DNA from: Geodermatophilaceae bacterium NBWT11
Lineage (GTDB): Bacteria > Actinomycetota > Actinomycetes > Mycobacteriales > Geodermatophilaceae
Length of the DNA stretch: 64,000 nt
Reading direction: 5' to 3'
Assembly: GCA_014218215.1 (NCBI GenBank)
Contig: CP043652.1
Location: 2,852,001 to 2,916,000, forward strand
The notes below the pieces were generated by a model. The model was not told the DNA's origin, did no database searches, and worked only from the letters and a program-made list of their open reading frames with translations. This document shows, one piece after another, positions 43,835-51,980 of the stretch. Position numbers and translations under genes: made by a program. Position 1 is the first letter of the stretch. The number at the start of each line of letters is the position of its first letter.

Positions 43835-44568
43835 GGGACCCGCTGCCCGCGGTCCAGGTGCACGAACCCGTCGGCGACGGCCATCACCCGCGGGTCGTGG
43901 CTGGAGACGAGGAAGGCCACGCCGTCGGCGGCCAGCTCGGTCATCGCAGCGAGCACCCGCTCGGCCGCGGCGGTGTCCAGCTCGGCGGTCGGCTCGTCGG
44001 CCACCACGAGGGCCGGCCCGCCCACCACGCCGCAGGCGACCGCGAGCCGCTGCTGCTCCCCGCCGGACAGCTGGGCGGGTCGGTGATCGGCGCGGTCGCC
44101 CAGACCGAGACGCGCCAGCAGGTCGTGCACCTCGTCGTCGTCGACCGGCGCCCCCCGCAGCTGGGCTGCCAACCGCACCTGCGCGGCGGCGTCCAGGTAG
44201 GGCAGCAGGTTCTCCCCGGGCCGCTGGAACAGGTAGGCGACCTGCCGCTGGCGCAACCGCCGGCGGCCCCGGGCACCGAGGGTGTCCACCCGCGCACCGC
44301 CGACGGTCACCGCGCCGGAGTCGGGGGAGTCGATGCAGGCCAGCAGCCGCAGCAGCGAGGACTTGCCCGACCCAGACGGCCCCACGACGACGGTCACCTG
44401 CGCGCGGGGCACGTCCAGCGACACCCCGGCCAGCGCGGTGACCGTCTCGGTCGCCGTCCGGTAGGTCTTGACCACGTCGGTGCAGACCGCGGCCGGGGCG
44501 GGCGTCTCCCGGAAGACGTCGGCGGTGAACGGGTCCGCGTCGAAGCGGAACGCCCCCGGCCCGGTCAT
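43831..44568 (-). CDS. ABC transporter ATP-binding protein with canonical signature
   Basis: A 245-residue MacB/LolD-type ATPase with a 25-residue N-terminal extension (MTGPGAFRFDADPFTADVFRETPAP). Walker A is GPSGSGKSSLLRLL, the signature AQLSGGEQQRLAVA is canonical, Walker B is ALVVADEPTAELDT and the switch His is in FLVSSHDPRV. It starts the three-gene ABC unit. ATG 44568 stands 8 bases after a TAGGCT box, consistent with leaderless initiation. Its stop overlaps the start of the second ATPase as GTGA. Confidence 0.92.
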   Translation of the reverse strand: MTGPGAFRFDADPFTADVFRETPAPAAVCTDVVKTYRTATETVTALAGVSLDVPRAQVTVVVGPSGSGKSSLLRLLACIDSPDSGAVTVGGARVDTLGARGRRRLRQRQVAYLFQRPGENLLPYLDAAAQVRLAAQLRGAPVDDDEVHDLLARLGLGDRADHRPAQLSGGEQQRLAVACGVVGGPALVVADEPTAELDTAAAERVLAAMTELAADGVAFLVSSHDPRVMAVADGFVHLDRGQRVP

Positions 44569-44576
44569 CGTGAGGC

Positions 44577-44582
44577 AGCCTA
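44577..44582 (-). promoter_or_regulatory. -10 box, leaderless promoter of the ABC unit
   Basis: TAGGCT on the minus strand, 8 bases before ATG 44568. Confidence 0.45.
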
Positions 44583-44598
44583 AGGGTCCCGCCTGGCG

Positions 44599-45564
44599 TC
44601 AGCCCGCCAGCCGGCGGGCGAGTTCGAGGCCGAGCTGGTGCCCCGAGGTCCAGGCGCTCTCCACCTTGGACGGCGCCGCCCAGCCGTCGCCGCACAGCCC
44701 GATGCCGTCGGCCAGGTGGAACGGTGCCTCCCGAGGGTCGGTCGGCTTGGCGAACGTCCAGCGGTGCACGTACGTCCACTCCGGCTCCACGTCGATGCCC
44801 AGGGCCCTCCGGACGGCGGAGGCGACGGCAGGCCCGGCCTGGGCGGGGTCGTCGAGGTGCCCGGAAGCGAACTCCGCGGTGGTGTGCGCGACCAGCACGG
44901 GGGCGCCGTCCCCGCGGCGGTCCCCGTCGTCGGCGATCCAGTCGACGGTCGGGTCGTCGTGGACGAAGGCGCCGTGCAGGTCGGCGGCCCACTGGCGCTG
45001 CGACCAGCCCAGCGCGACGGCCAGGGTCGGCTGCCAGCCGCGCGGGTCGAGCACGGTCTCGGCCGGGGACCCGACGGCGAGCAGTCGTCGGGCCTGGGGG
45101 TCGGGCAGGGCCAGGACGACGGCGGCTGCTGGCTCGCCGTCCACGGTCGGACCGTCGTCGACGCGGACCTGGGCGACCGTGCGTTCGGTGACGAGGTCCA
45201 GGCCCGTGGCGAGGTCGACGACCAGCGAGCGCAGCCCGCGGACGGCGCCGTAGCGCATCGGGCCGGTCTTGGACTCGCCGATCCCGTCGGGGCCGGCGAC
45301 GGAGAACGTGTCGGTCCACTCCCGGGCCAGGCCGCGCTCGACCCAGTCGGCGACGACCGGCGCGAAGTCCCCGTCGTCGGCGACGGTGAGGTAGGAGGCA
45401 CCGAGGTCGACGGCGCGGCCGTGCAGGGTGCGCCCGGCCATCCGCCCACCGGGGGCGCGACCCCGGTCCAGCACGCGGACCGTGAGGCCGGCGTCGGTGA
45501 GCGCTCGGGCGCAGGCGATGCCGGAGATGCCGGCGCCGATGACGGTCGTGGGGGAGTGGCTCAC
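44599..45564 (-). CDS. FAD-dependent oxidoreductase (renalase/amine-oxidase-like)
   Basis: A 321-residue NAD(P)/FAD-binding protein. The Rossmann dinucleotide site is TTVIGAGISGIACARALTDAGLTVRVLDRGRAPGGRMAGR at the N-terminus, followed by AVDLGASYLTV. The C-terminal FAD contact is GIGLCGDGWAAPSKVESAWTSGHQLGLELAR. The layout is that of short bacterial amine-oxidase-fold proteins annotated as renalase-like. Substrate unknown. GTG 45564 starts at the conserved SHSPTTVIGAG. It diverges from the rRNA methyltransferase with 64 bases between starts. Confidence 0.82.
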   Translation of the reverse strand: MSHSPTTVIGAGISGIACARALTDAGLTVRVLDRGRAPGGRMAGRTLHGRAVDLGASYLTVADDGDFAPVVADWVERGLAREWTDTFSVAGPDGIGESKTGPMRYGAVRGLRSLVVDLATGLDLVTERTVAQVRVDDGPTVDGEPAAAVVLALPDPQARRLLAVGSPAETVLDPRGWQPTLAVALGWSQRQWAADLHGAFVHDDPTVDWIADDGDRRGDGAPVLVAHTTAEFASGHLDDPAQAGPAVASAVRRALGIDVEPEWTYVHRWTFAKPTDPREAPFHLADGIGLCGDGWAAPSKVESAWTSGHQLGLELARRLAG

Positions 45565-45628
45565 CCGTCGATCCTGCTCGCAGTGCCGCCGACCTGCAGT
45601 CCGACACCGTCCGGGAGGATCTGCGGTC

Positions 45629-46432
45629 GTGCCCCAGCTGATCACCGACCCACGCGACGAGCGGGTCGCCGACTTCCACGACCTCTTCGCCGGCGACCGC
45701 CGCCCGGGCACCGAGCGCGGCACCGGCCCGGTGATCGTCGAGGGCGTCACCGCGGTCGAGCGGCTGCTGGAGACCGGCCTCCCGCTGCGGGCGGTGTACG
45801 GCGTCGCCGGCCGGTTGGCCGCCCTCGACCTGCCCGACGGGGTGCCCGCCTACGAGGCCGACAAGTGGGTGGTCTCGGAGACCATCGGCTTCCGGCTCAC
45901 CCGGGGCGTGCTGGCCTCGGCCGAGCGGCCGGAGACCCCGGACCTCGATGCCCTGCTGGCCGGGCCGGACCCCACCGCACCGCGCCGGATCGCGGTGCTC
46001 GAGGGGCTCAACGACCACGAGAACATCGGCTCGATCGGCCGCTCCGCCGTCGCCCTCGGGGTGGACGCGTTGCTGCTGGACCCGACCTGCGCCGACCCGT
46101 ACTACCGGCGGTCGGTCCGGGTCTCGATGGGCCACCTGCTCACCCTGCCGGTGCGGGTGCTCACCGACTGGCCCGGCGACCTCGACCGGGTGCGGGCTGC
46201 GGGCTACACCACCGTGGCGCTCACCCCGGCCGCCGACGCCGTCGACCTGGGCGCGCTGGACCCCACCGCCCACCCGCGGACGGCGCTCCTGCTCGGCGCC
46301 GAGGGCCCCGGGCTGTCCGCCGCCGCCCAGGCCGCGGTCGACGTCCGCGCCCGGATCCCGATGCGCTCGGGCGTGGACTCCCTCGGCGTCGCGGCAGCAG
46401 CCGCCGTCGCCTTCGCCACCCTCCGCTCCTGA
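45629..46432 (+). CDS. TrmH/SpoU-family RNA 2'-O-methyltransferase
   Basis: A 267-residue SPOUT-fold methyltransferase that methylates a ribose 2'-OH in rRNA or tRNA. The SpoU motifs are NDHENIGSIGRSAVALGVDALLLDPTCADPYYRRSVRVSMGHLLTLPV (motif 1, with the Asn-Arg pair), ALLLGAEGPGLS (motif 2) and IPMRSGVDSLGVAAAAAVAF (motif 3). The N-terminal substrate domain runs to about residue 110. Mycobacterial counterpart Rv0881. GTG 45629 has GGGAGG upstream. Its stop codon forms part of a long hairpin. Confidence 0.9.
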   Translation: MPQLITDPRDERVADFHDLFAGDRRPGTERGTGPVIVEGVTAVERLLETGLPLRAVYGVAGRLAALDLPDGVPAYEADKWVVSETIGFRLTRGVLASAERPETPDLDALLAGPDPTAPRRIAVLEGLNDHENIGSIGRSAVALGVDALLLDPTCADPYYRRSVRVSMGHLLTLPVRVLTDWPGDLDRVRAAGYTTVALTPAADAVDLGALDPTAHPRTALLLGAEGPGLSAAAQAAVDVRARIPMRSGVDSLGVAAAAAVAFATLRS

Positions 46433-46487
46433 CGAGGAGCGCCCTTCTCGTCAGGGGTCCTGACGAGAAGGGCGTTCGTCGTCAGGA
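46427..46487. terminator. Long nested hairpin at the methyltransferase stop codon
   Basis: A 16-bp perfect stem (46440-46455 with 46459-46474, 3-base loop GGT) inside a 9-bp outer stem (TCCTGACGA 46427-46435 with 46479-46487), separated by a 4-base internal loop. The TGA of the methyltransferase is in the outer arm. It is the probable bidirectional terminator toward the convergent stress-protein gene. Confidence 0.75.
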
Positions 46488-46512
46488 CCGGGACGGCGGT
46501 CCTGAGCGGGGC

Positions 46513-46989
46513 TCAGCCGCGCAGCGAGAGCCGGGCCAGCAGCTCGCGGGCCTGCTCGGCGGCCTGCGGCTGGCACAGCACGTCGTAGCGGCCGGCGACG
46601 ATGCGCTGCGGAGCGGCAGCGAAGTCCCGGCGGCCACGGGTGGCCGCGAAGCTGGCAGCGCCGAAGAGGGCACCGAAGACCAGTCCGATGACCAGGCCGG
46701 TGAGCACTGAGCTGATCCAGCTCGAGCCGTCCGGGGCGAAGATGCCCAGCAGCAGGCCCACGAAGAGGCCGAACCAGGCGCCCGAGGCGGCCCCGGCCAT
46801 CGCGGCGCGGGCCAGCGTGAGCCGGCCGACGACCTGCTCCACCGTGCGGAGGTCGGTGCCCACGATCTGGACGTTCTCCACCGGGAACTGCTCGTCGGAA
46901 AGGAAGTCGACCGCCCGCTGGGCCAGGGCGTAGTCCCCGTAGGAACCGACCTGCACGCCGCCGACGGGCATCGAGACCGATGCAGCCAT
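46513..46989 (-). CDS. General stress protein 17M-like membrane protein
   Basis: A 158-residue protein with an N-terminal YflT/GSP17M-like domain (GVQVGSYGDYALAQRAVDFLSDEQFPVENVQIVGTDLRTVEQVVGRLTLARAAMAGAASGAWFGLFVGLLLGIFAP), a glycine-zipper-like pair of helices (AAMAGAASGAWFGLFVGLLLGI and VLTGLVIGLVFGALFGAASF) and a basic C-terminus. Such proteins are induced by general stress in Gram-positive bacteria; the molecular role is unknown. ATG 46989 has GGAGAA upstream. It is a single gene, 122 bases upstream of the ABC exporter stop. Confidence 0.8.
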   Translation of the reverse strand: MAASVSMPVGGVQVGSYGDYALAQRAVDFLSDEQFPVENVQIVGTDLRTVEQVVGRLTLARAAMAGAASGAWFGLFVGLLLGIFAPDGSSWISSVLTGLVIGLVFGALFGAASFAATRGRRDFAAAPQRIVAGRYDVLCQPQAAEQARELLARLSLRG

Positions 46990-47111
46990 GTCCGTTCTCC
47001 GTTCTGTGTGCGGTCGGGGGTGACGCGAGGAAGACCCTCCGGGTGCGTCGAGCTCCCCGTCCAGGGCCGAACTACCCTTCCCGCCCAGGTCAGACACGTG
47101 ATCCGGACCGC

Positions 47112-48959
47112 TCAGACGAGGCTGTCGGCCCAGGCGCGGTGCAGGTCGGCGAACCGGCCGGTGCCCCCGACCAGCTCCGCCGGAGCGCCGTCCTCGACCA
47201 GCCGGCCGGCGTCCATGACGAGCACCCGGTCGGCGAACTCCACGGTGGACAGCCGGTGGGCGATGATCACCGCGGTCCGGTCCGCCAGCAGAGTCTGCAG
47301 CGCCTGCTGCACGAGCTGCTCGCTGGGAACGTCGAGGGAGCTGGTGGCCTCGTCGAGCACGAGCACCGCGGGGTCGGCCAGGAACGCCCGGGCGAAGCTG
47401 ACCAGCTGGCGCTGCCCGGCCGACAGGCGCCCGCCCCGTTTGCGGACGTCGGTGTCGTAGCCGTCGGGGAGCGCGGCGATGAACTCGTGCGCCCCGATCG
47501 CCGCGCAGGCCGCCTCGATCTCGGCGCGGGTCGCGGAGGGACGCCCGAAGGACACGTTGTCGGCGATCGACCCGGAGAACAGGTGGCTCTCCTGGGTCAC
47601 CATGACCACCGCCCGGCGCAGGTCGTCGTCGGCCAGCCGGTCCAGCGGGACGCCGTCGAGCCGGACCTGCCCCTCCTGCGGGTCGTAGAAGCGGGCGGCC
47701 AGCCGGGCCAGGGTCGACTTCCCGGCTCCGGTGGCCCCGACGAGGGCCACGGTCTGCCCGGCCGGGATCGTCAGGTCCAGCCCGGGCAGGACGGTCGAGG
47801 CGCCGTACCCGAACCGGACGCCGTCGAAGACCAGCTCACCGGCGGCGTGCGGCAGCGGGGTGGGGTCGGCCGGCTCGGCCACCGTGGCCGGCTCCTCGAG
47901 CACCCCGGACAGCTTCTCCAGCGCCGCCGACGCCGACTGGTAGCTGTTGTAGAACATCGCGATGTCCTGCAGCGGGTCGAAGAAGCGGCGCAGGTACAGC
48001 AGGAAGGACACCAGGGTGCCGACGGCCAGCCCGCCGTCCATCACCCGCAGCGCGCCGTACCCGAGCACCACGACGACCACCAGGTTGCCGATCAGGGTGA
48101 CCGCCGGGACGAAGACCGCGATCAGCCAGTAGGCCCGGTCGGTGGCGTCCCGGTTGACCTCGTTCAGCTCGGCGTGCAGCTGGTCGTTGCGGCCCTCGCG
48201 GCGGAAGGCCTGCACCGCGCGGATGCCGCCGAAGGTCTCGGTGAACTGGACGATCAGCGCCGCGATGGTCTCCCGGGTGCGCCGGTAGGCGACCACCGAG
48301 TTGCGTTGGAACCACCGGGCGACCCAGAACAGGAACGGGAACCCGGCCAGCGCGACCAGCCCCAGCGGCAGGTCCAGCACCAGCAGCACGACCCCGATGG
48401 AGAGCACGCTGAACAGCGCGGACAGCAGACCGTCCAGGCCCTCGTCGAGCAGCTCGGCGAGGGTCTCGACGTCACTGGTCAGCCGGCTGATCGTCTTGCC
48501 CGACGTGTAGCGCTCGTGGAAGGCCAGCGGCAGGGACTGCACGTGCCGGAAGACCCGCCGGCGCAGCGTGAGCAGCACCGCCTGCCCGACCCGGCCGGAG
48601 CCCAGCAGGAAGCGGTACCGGAGCCCGGCGTCGGCGCAGGCTGCCGCGACCATCGCGACCGTGACCCAGACCAGCGGCCACGGGTCACCGGCCAGCAGGG
48701 CGGGGACGGCGACGTCGATCCCGACCCCGATGAGGAACGGCCCGGCCAGCCACGCCGCGTTCTGCAGCAGGAGCACACCCAGCAGCAGCCAGAGGGCGCG
48801 GCGGTGCGGGGACAGCAGCTCGCCCATCAGCCGGCGGGACCGGTCGCGGAGGAACAGCCCGGCCGAGGTCGACAGGTCCTCGTCGCCCTCGGTGGCCACC
48901 CCACGCCAGGACGCGGAGGCGTCCGGCGCGGACGGCGGCGGGGGAGCGGTGGTGGTCAT
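47112..48959 (-). CDS. ABC exporter half-transporter, catalytic subunit
   Basis: A 615-residue fused permease/ATPase. Six transmembrane helices (about residues 55-340) precede the nucleotide-binding domain: Walker A ALVGATGAGKSTLARL, signature RLSAGQRQLVSFARAFL, Walker B AVLVLDEATSSLD with the catalytic Glu, and switch His in AVIIAHRLSTVEF. It starts inside the stop of the partner gene (ATGA, 48956-48959), so the two form a heterodimeric multidrug- or lipid-type exporter. Two different halves argue for asymmetric ATP sites. The substrate is not evident. Confidence 0.92.
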   Translation of the reverse strand: MTTTAPPPPSAPDASASWRGVATEGDEDLSTSAGLFLRDRSRRLMGELLSPHRRALWLLLGVLLLQNAAWLAGPFLIGVGIDVAVPALLAGDPWPLVWVTVAMVAAACADAGLRYRFLLGSGRVGQAVLLTLRRRVFRHVQSLPLAFHERYTSGKTISRLTSDVETLAELLDEGLDGLLSALFSVLSIGVVLLVLDLPLGLVALAGFPFLFWVARWFQRNSVVAYRRTRETIAALIVQFTETFGGIRAVQAFRREGRNDQLHAELNEVNRDATDRAYWLIAVFVPAVTLIGNLVVVVVLGYGALRVMDGGLAVGTLVSFLLYLRRFFDPLQDIAMFYNSYQSASAALEKLSGVLEEPATVAEPADPTPLPHAAGELVFDGVRFGYGASTVLPGLDLTIPAGQTVALVGATGAGKSTLARLAARFYDPQEGQVRLDGVPLDRLADDDLRRAVVMVTQESHLFSGSIADNVSFGRPSATRAEIEAACAAIGAHEFIAALPDGYDTDVRKRGGRLSAGQRQLVSFARAFLADPAVLVLDEATSSLDVPSEQLVQQALQTLLADRTAVIIAHRLSTVEFADRVLVMDAGRLVEDGAPAELVGGTGRFADLHRAWADSLV

Positions 48960-50743
48960 CGGGGAGCCGCCGAGGAGAGCTCGGACCCGCTGGAGAGCAG
49001 GTCGCGGTAGGCCGGCACCTCGGCGAGCAGGTCGGTGTGCCGGCCGACGGCGGTGATCCGGCCGTCCTCCAGCAGCGCGACCCGGTCGGCGAGCAGCACC
49101 GTGGAGGCCCGGTGGGCGACCACCAGTGCGGTGGTCGCGGCCAGCACCTCCCGCAACGCGGACTCGACCAGGGCCTCGGTGTGCACGTCGAGGGCGGACA
49201 ACGGGTCGTCCAGCACCAGCACCGAGGGGCGGCCCAGCACGGCCCGGGCCAGCGCGAGGCGCTGTCGCTGCCCGCCGGACAGGGACAGGCCCTGCTCGCC
49301 GATCCGGGTGTCCAGGCCCCAGGGCAGGTCGTGCACGAAGCCGGCTTGGGCGACGGCGAGGGCCTCGGTGACGTCGGCGTCGGTGGCCTCGGGCCGGCCC
49401 AGGGTGAGGTTCTCCCGGACGCTCATCGAGAACAGCGTGGCGTCCTCGAACGCGGTGGCGACGACGGTGCGCAGCTGGGCCAGGGGCAGGTCGCGGACGT
49501 CGTGCCCGTCGAGGGTGACCCGCCCGGAGGTGACGTCGTAGAGCCGGCCGACCAGGGCCGTCACGGTGGTCTTGCCCGACCCGGTGGCCCCGACGAGCGC
49601 GACGGTCTCGCCCGGTGCGACGTCGAGGTCCACCCCGCGGAGCACCGCCTCCCCGGCGCCGGGGTGGGCGAACCCGACGTCCTCGAAGCGCAGCCGGGCG
49701 GGTCGGGCGACCGGTCGGTCGGTGACGCCGGGGGTGTCGGCGACGGTCATCGGGGCGTCGAGCAGCTCGCCGATCCGGTCGCAGGCGCTGGCGGTCTCCT
49801 GGGCCTGGGCGAGCAGCCAGCCCAGCGACAGGATGGGCCACTGCAGCACCGTGAACAGGGTGACGAAGCCGACCAGCCCGCCCACGGTGAGCGCCCCGGT
49901 GGAGACGCCGACCGCCCCGCCGACCAGGACCAGGGCCAGGGTGATCTGCGGGTGGAACTCGAAGACCACCCAGAGCTTGGCCAGCGTGCGGACCTTGCGC
50001 AGCTGCAGGCCCCGCAGCGACACGGCGGTGCGGTCGTAGCGGTCGAAGACCAGCCGGCTGCGGCCCAGGGACTTGACCACCCGGATGCCCTGGACGGCCT
50101 CCTCCACGTCGGTGGCCAGCTCGCCCTGCTCGTCCTGGACGGCCCGGGACTCGGTGTTGTACCGACTCTCCAGCCGGAGCCCGACCGACACCAGCGGGAC
50201 CGTGGTCACCAGGACGGCGACGCCCAGCGGCCACCAGGTGGCGATCAGCAACCCGCCGACGACGACGCAGGTGATCAGGTTGACCACCAGGAACACCGCG
50301 CCGAACCCGACGAACCGGCGGACGGTCGCGATGTCGGTGGTGGCCCGGGAGAGCAGCTGCCCCGAGGACCAGCGGTCGTGGAACTCCACGGGCAGGCGCT
50401 GCAGCCGCTGGTAGAGGGTGTCGCGGAGGTCGCGCTCGATCTGCAGGCTGGAGGAGTTCATCGCCCAGCGGCGCAGGAAGAACAGGAACGCCTCGGCGAC
50501 GCCGAAGGCCAGCGCGAGGCCGAGCAGCGGGACCAGCCCGCTGCGGTCGTCGTCGGCGATCGGACCGTCGACGACGGCCTGCACCACCAGGGGCGCGACC
50601 AGCTGGGTGAGCGTGGCCAGCAGGGCCGCGACGAACGTCAGCACCAGCAGCCCGGTGTAGGGCCGGGCGAAGGGCCACAGCCGCCACAGCGCCGAGAGCC
50701 GCCCCCGCTCGGGGGGCGGCGCGGGCGGGGCGGTGGCGGTCAC
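48956..50743 (-). CDS. ABC exporter half-transporter, degenerate-site subunit
   Basis: A 595-residue fused permease/ATPase, first gene of the pair. Six helices (residues of about 25-310), then Walker A ALVGATGSGKTTVTALV, a canonical signature LSLSGGQRQRLALARAV, but Walker B followed by Asp instead of the catalytic Glu (VLVLDDPLSALDVHT); the switch His is present (ALVVAHRAST). An E-to-D change in one half is the usual sign of heterodimeric exporters such as BmrCD or TM287/288. GTG 50743 is preceded by a TAGCCT box 6 bases away. Confidence 0.92.
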   Translation of the reverse strand: MTATAPPAPPPERGRLSALWRLWPFARPYTGLLVLTFVAALLATLTQLVAPLVVQAVVDGPIADDDRSGLVPLLGLALAFGVAEAFLFFLRRWAMNSSSLQIERDLRDTLYQRLQRLPVEFHDRWSSGQLLSRATTDIATVRRFVGFGAVFLVVNLITCVVVGGLLIATWWPLGVAVLVTTVPLVSVGLRLESRYNTESRAVQDEQGELATDVEEAVQGIRVVKSLGRSRLVFDRYDRTAVSLRGLQLRKVRTLAKLWVVFEFHPQITLALVLVGGAVGVSTGALTVGGLVGFVTLFTVLQWPILSLGWLLAQAQETASACDRIGELLDAPMTVADTPGVTDRPVARPARLRFEDVGFAHPGAGEAVLRGVDLDVAPGETVALVGATGSGKTTVTALVGRLYDVTSGRVTLDGHDVRDLPLAQLRTVVATAFEDATLFSMSVRENLTLGRPEATDADVTEALAVAQAGFVHDLPWGLDTRIGEQGLSLSGGQRQRLALARAVLGRPSVLVLDDPLSALDVHTEALVESALREVLAATTALVVAHRASTVLLADRVALLEDGRITAVGRHTDLLAEVPAYRDLLSSGSELSSAAPR

Positions 50744-50749
50744 CCCCCG

Positions 50750-50755
50750 AGGCTA
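50750..50755 (-). promoter_or_regulatory. -10 box, leaderless promoter of the ABC exporter
   Basis: TAGCCT on the minus strand, 6 bases before GTG 50743. Confidence 0.5.
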
Positions 50756-50783
50756 GGTGCGACCTCCGACAGTTCCGAGCGCT

Positions 50784-51719
50784 TTACCTGTGCCGGCGGA
50801 CGCCGAAGACGATGTCCTCCCAGGCCGGGATGGCCGCGCGCGGGTCCTCCGCCTCGCCGTCCACCCGGTCGAAGACGACGGTGTCGTGGGTGTCGGGCCC
50901 GCCGTCGCCGGAGAGCAGCACGTCGACCGGGTTGCCGTCGGTGGGGACGACGTTGCGCACGTCGGCGTCGAGGTCCTCGTCGGGGGCGAGGTCGGCCTCG
51001 TCGGCGCGGTCGCCGGCCAGGTCACCGGCCCACTCGTCGTCGTCGGCCTCCTCGCGCACCACGGCGATCGAGCGGCGCGGGGCGGGTGCGGCGGGCAGAC
51101 CGGCCGGCACGTCGGGGACGACCCGGACCAGCCGGGTGCCCTCGGCGAAGTCCATCGTGGTGGCGTCGACCGGGGTGACGGTCTTGGTGGCGGTGTCGTA
51201 GCTCCACTTGGTGACCCCGGACTTGTGCCCGGCCCGCCAGGCGGCCCGGACCTGCCAGGTGCCGTCCTCGGTGCGGTGGGAGTCCCAGCGGACGGCGTCG
51301 AGGTCGGCGCCGAGCAGTCGCAGGCGCTCGGACATGAACTGCTCCAGCGGCACGCTGGGGGTGCCCTCGGAGAGCCGGACCCGGGCGGTCTGCGCCTGCT
51401 GGGCGACCCGCTCCCGCTCCTGGAGCACCGGGTGGGCGAAGCGCATGATCCGCTCGACCGACGTGCCGGAGGCGTGCGCGACCTGCTCGGGGGTCTCCCC
51501 GGCGCGGATGCGGGCCTGGATGACCCGCGGGGGCAGGGCGTTGCCCTGGTCGAGCTCGATCTGGCCCATCCGCTGGGCGTCGCCGCGGACGGCGGCCTTG
51601 AGCCGGTCGTCGATGGGCAGGTGGAACCGCTCACCGTTGTCGATGGAGTCCGGGACGTCGGCGGCGAGGACCAGGCTGCGTCCGTCGTCGGAGAGCGCCA
51701 CGAGGCGCAGGGTGCGCAT
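50784..51719 (-). CDS. sepH: Cell division protein SepH (DUF3071)
   Basis: A 311-residue FtsZ-binding protein that promotes FtsZ assembly at the division site in actinobacteria. The N-terminal DUF3071 domain (MRTLRLVALSDDGRSLVLAADVPDSIDNGERFHLPIDDRLKAAVRGDAQRMGQIELDQGNALPPRVIQARIRAGETPEQVAHASGTSVERIMRFAHPVLQERE) includes the helix-turn-helix required for function at residues of about 65-95. The C-terminal third is acidic and disordered, ending in AWEDIVFGVRRHR, the conserved C-terminal tail. ATG 51719 has GGAGGT upstream. Mycobacterial counterpart Rv0883c. The 261-base stretch between this gene and the amidotransferase holds both promoters; I can pick no motif with confidence. Confidence 0.93.
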   Translation of the reverse strand: MRTLRLVALSDDGRSLVLAADVPDSIDNGERFHLPIDDRLKAAVRGDAQRMGQIELDQGNALPPRVIQARIRAGETPEQVAHASGTSVERIMRFAHPVLQERERVAQQAQTARVRLSEGTPSVPLEQFMSERLRLLGADLDAVRWDSHRTEDGTWQVRAAWRAGHKSGVTKWSYDTATKTVTPVDATTMDFAEGTRLVRVVPDVPAGLPAAPAPRRSIAVVREEADDDEWAGDLAGDRADEADLAPDEDLDADVRNVVPTDGNPVDVLLSGDGGPDTHDTVVFDRVDGEAEDPRAAIPAWEDIVFGVRRHR

Positions 51720-51980
51720 GGGGGCGACCTCCAGGGGAGCCGTCGGGACGGTCCCCGGACGAGGACCAGCGCCGAGGTTATCCGGGCAGGTGGGGACCCT
51801 CCGGTCGACACGCCACACCCCGCGGGTCTGCCCGACGGGGGGCACCCAGGGTCACTGTCCGGACGCTGTGAGTGTCTCCCGCGCGGCGCCCGCAGGTCGT
51901 CGTGACATGCCGTGGCAACACGGACGGGGGAGGGTGGGCGCTCGACGTCACCGGCCCCGCGCCGGTGGGAGGAGGCGCTC

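Noticed and set aside
44571..44584. An iron-box-like TTAGGCTGCCTCA upstream of the ABC unit
   Set aside because: The half sites are one base too close for a DtxR/IdeR operator; the stretch is better explained as a TAGGCT -10 box 8 bases before the ATG.
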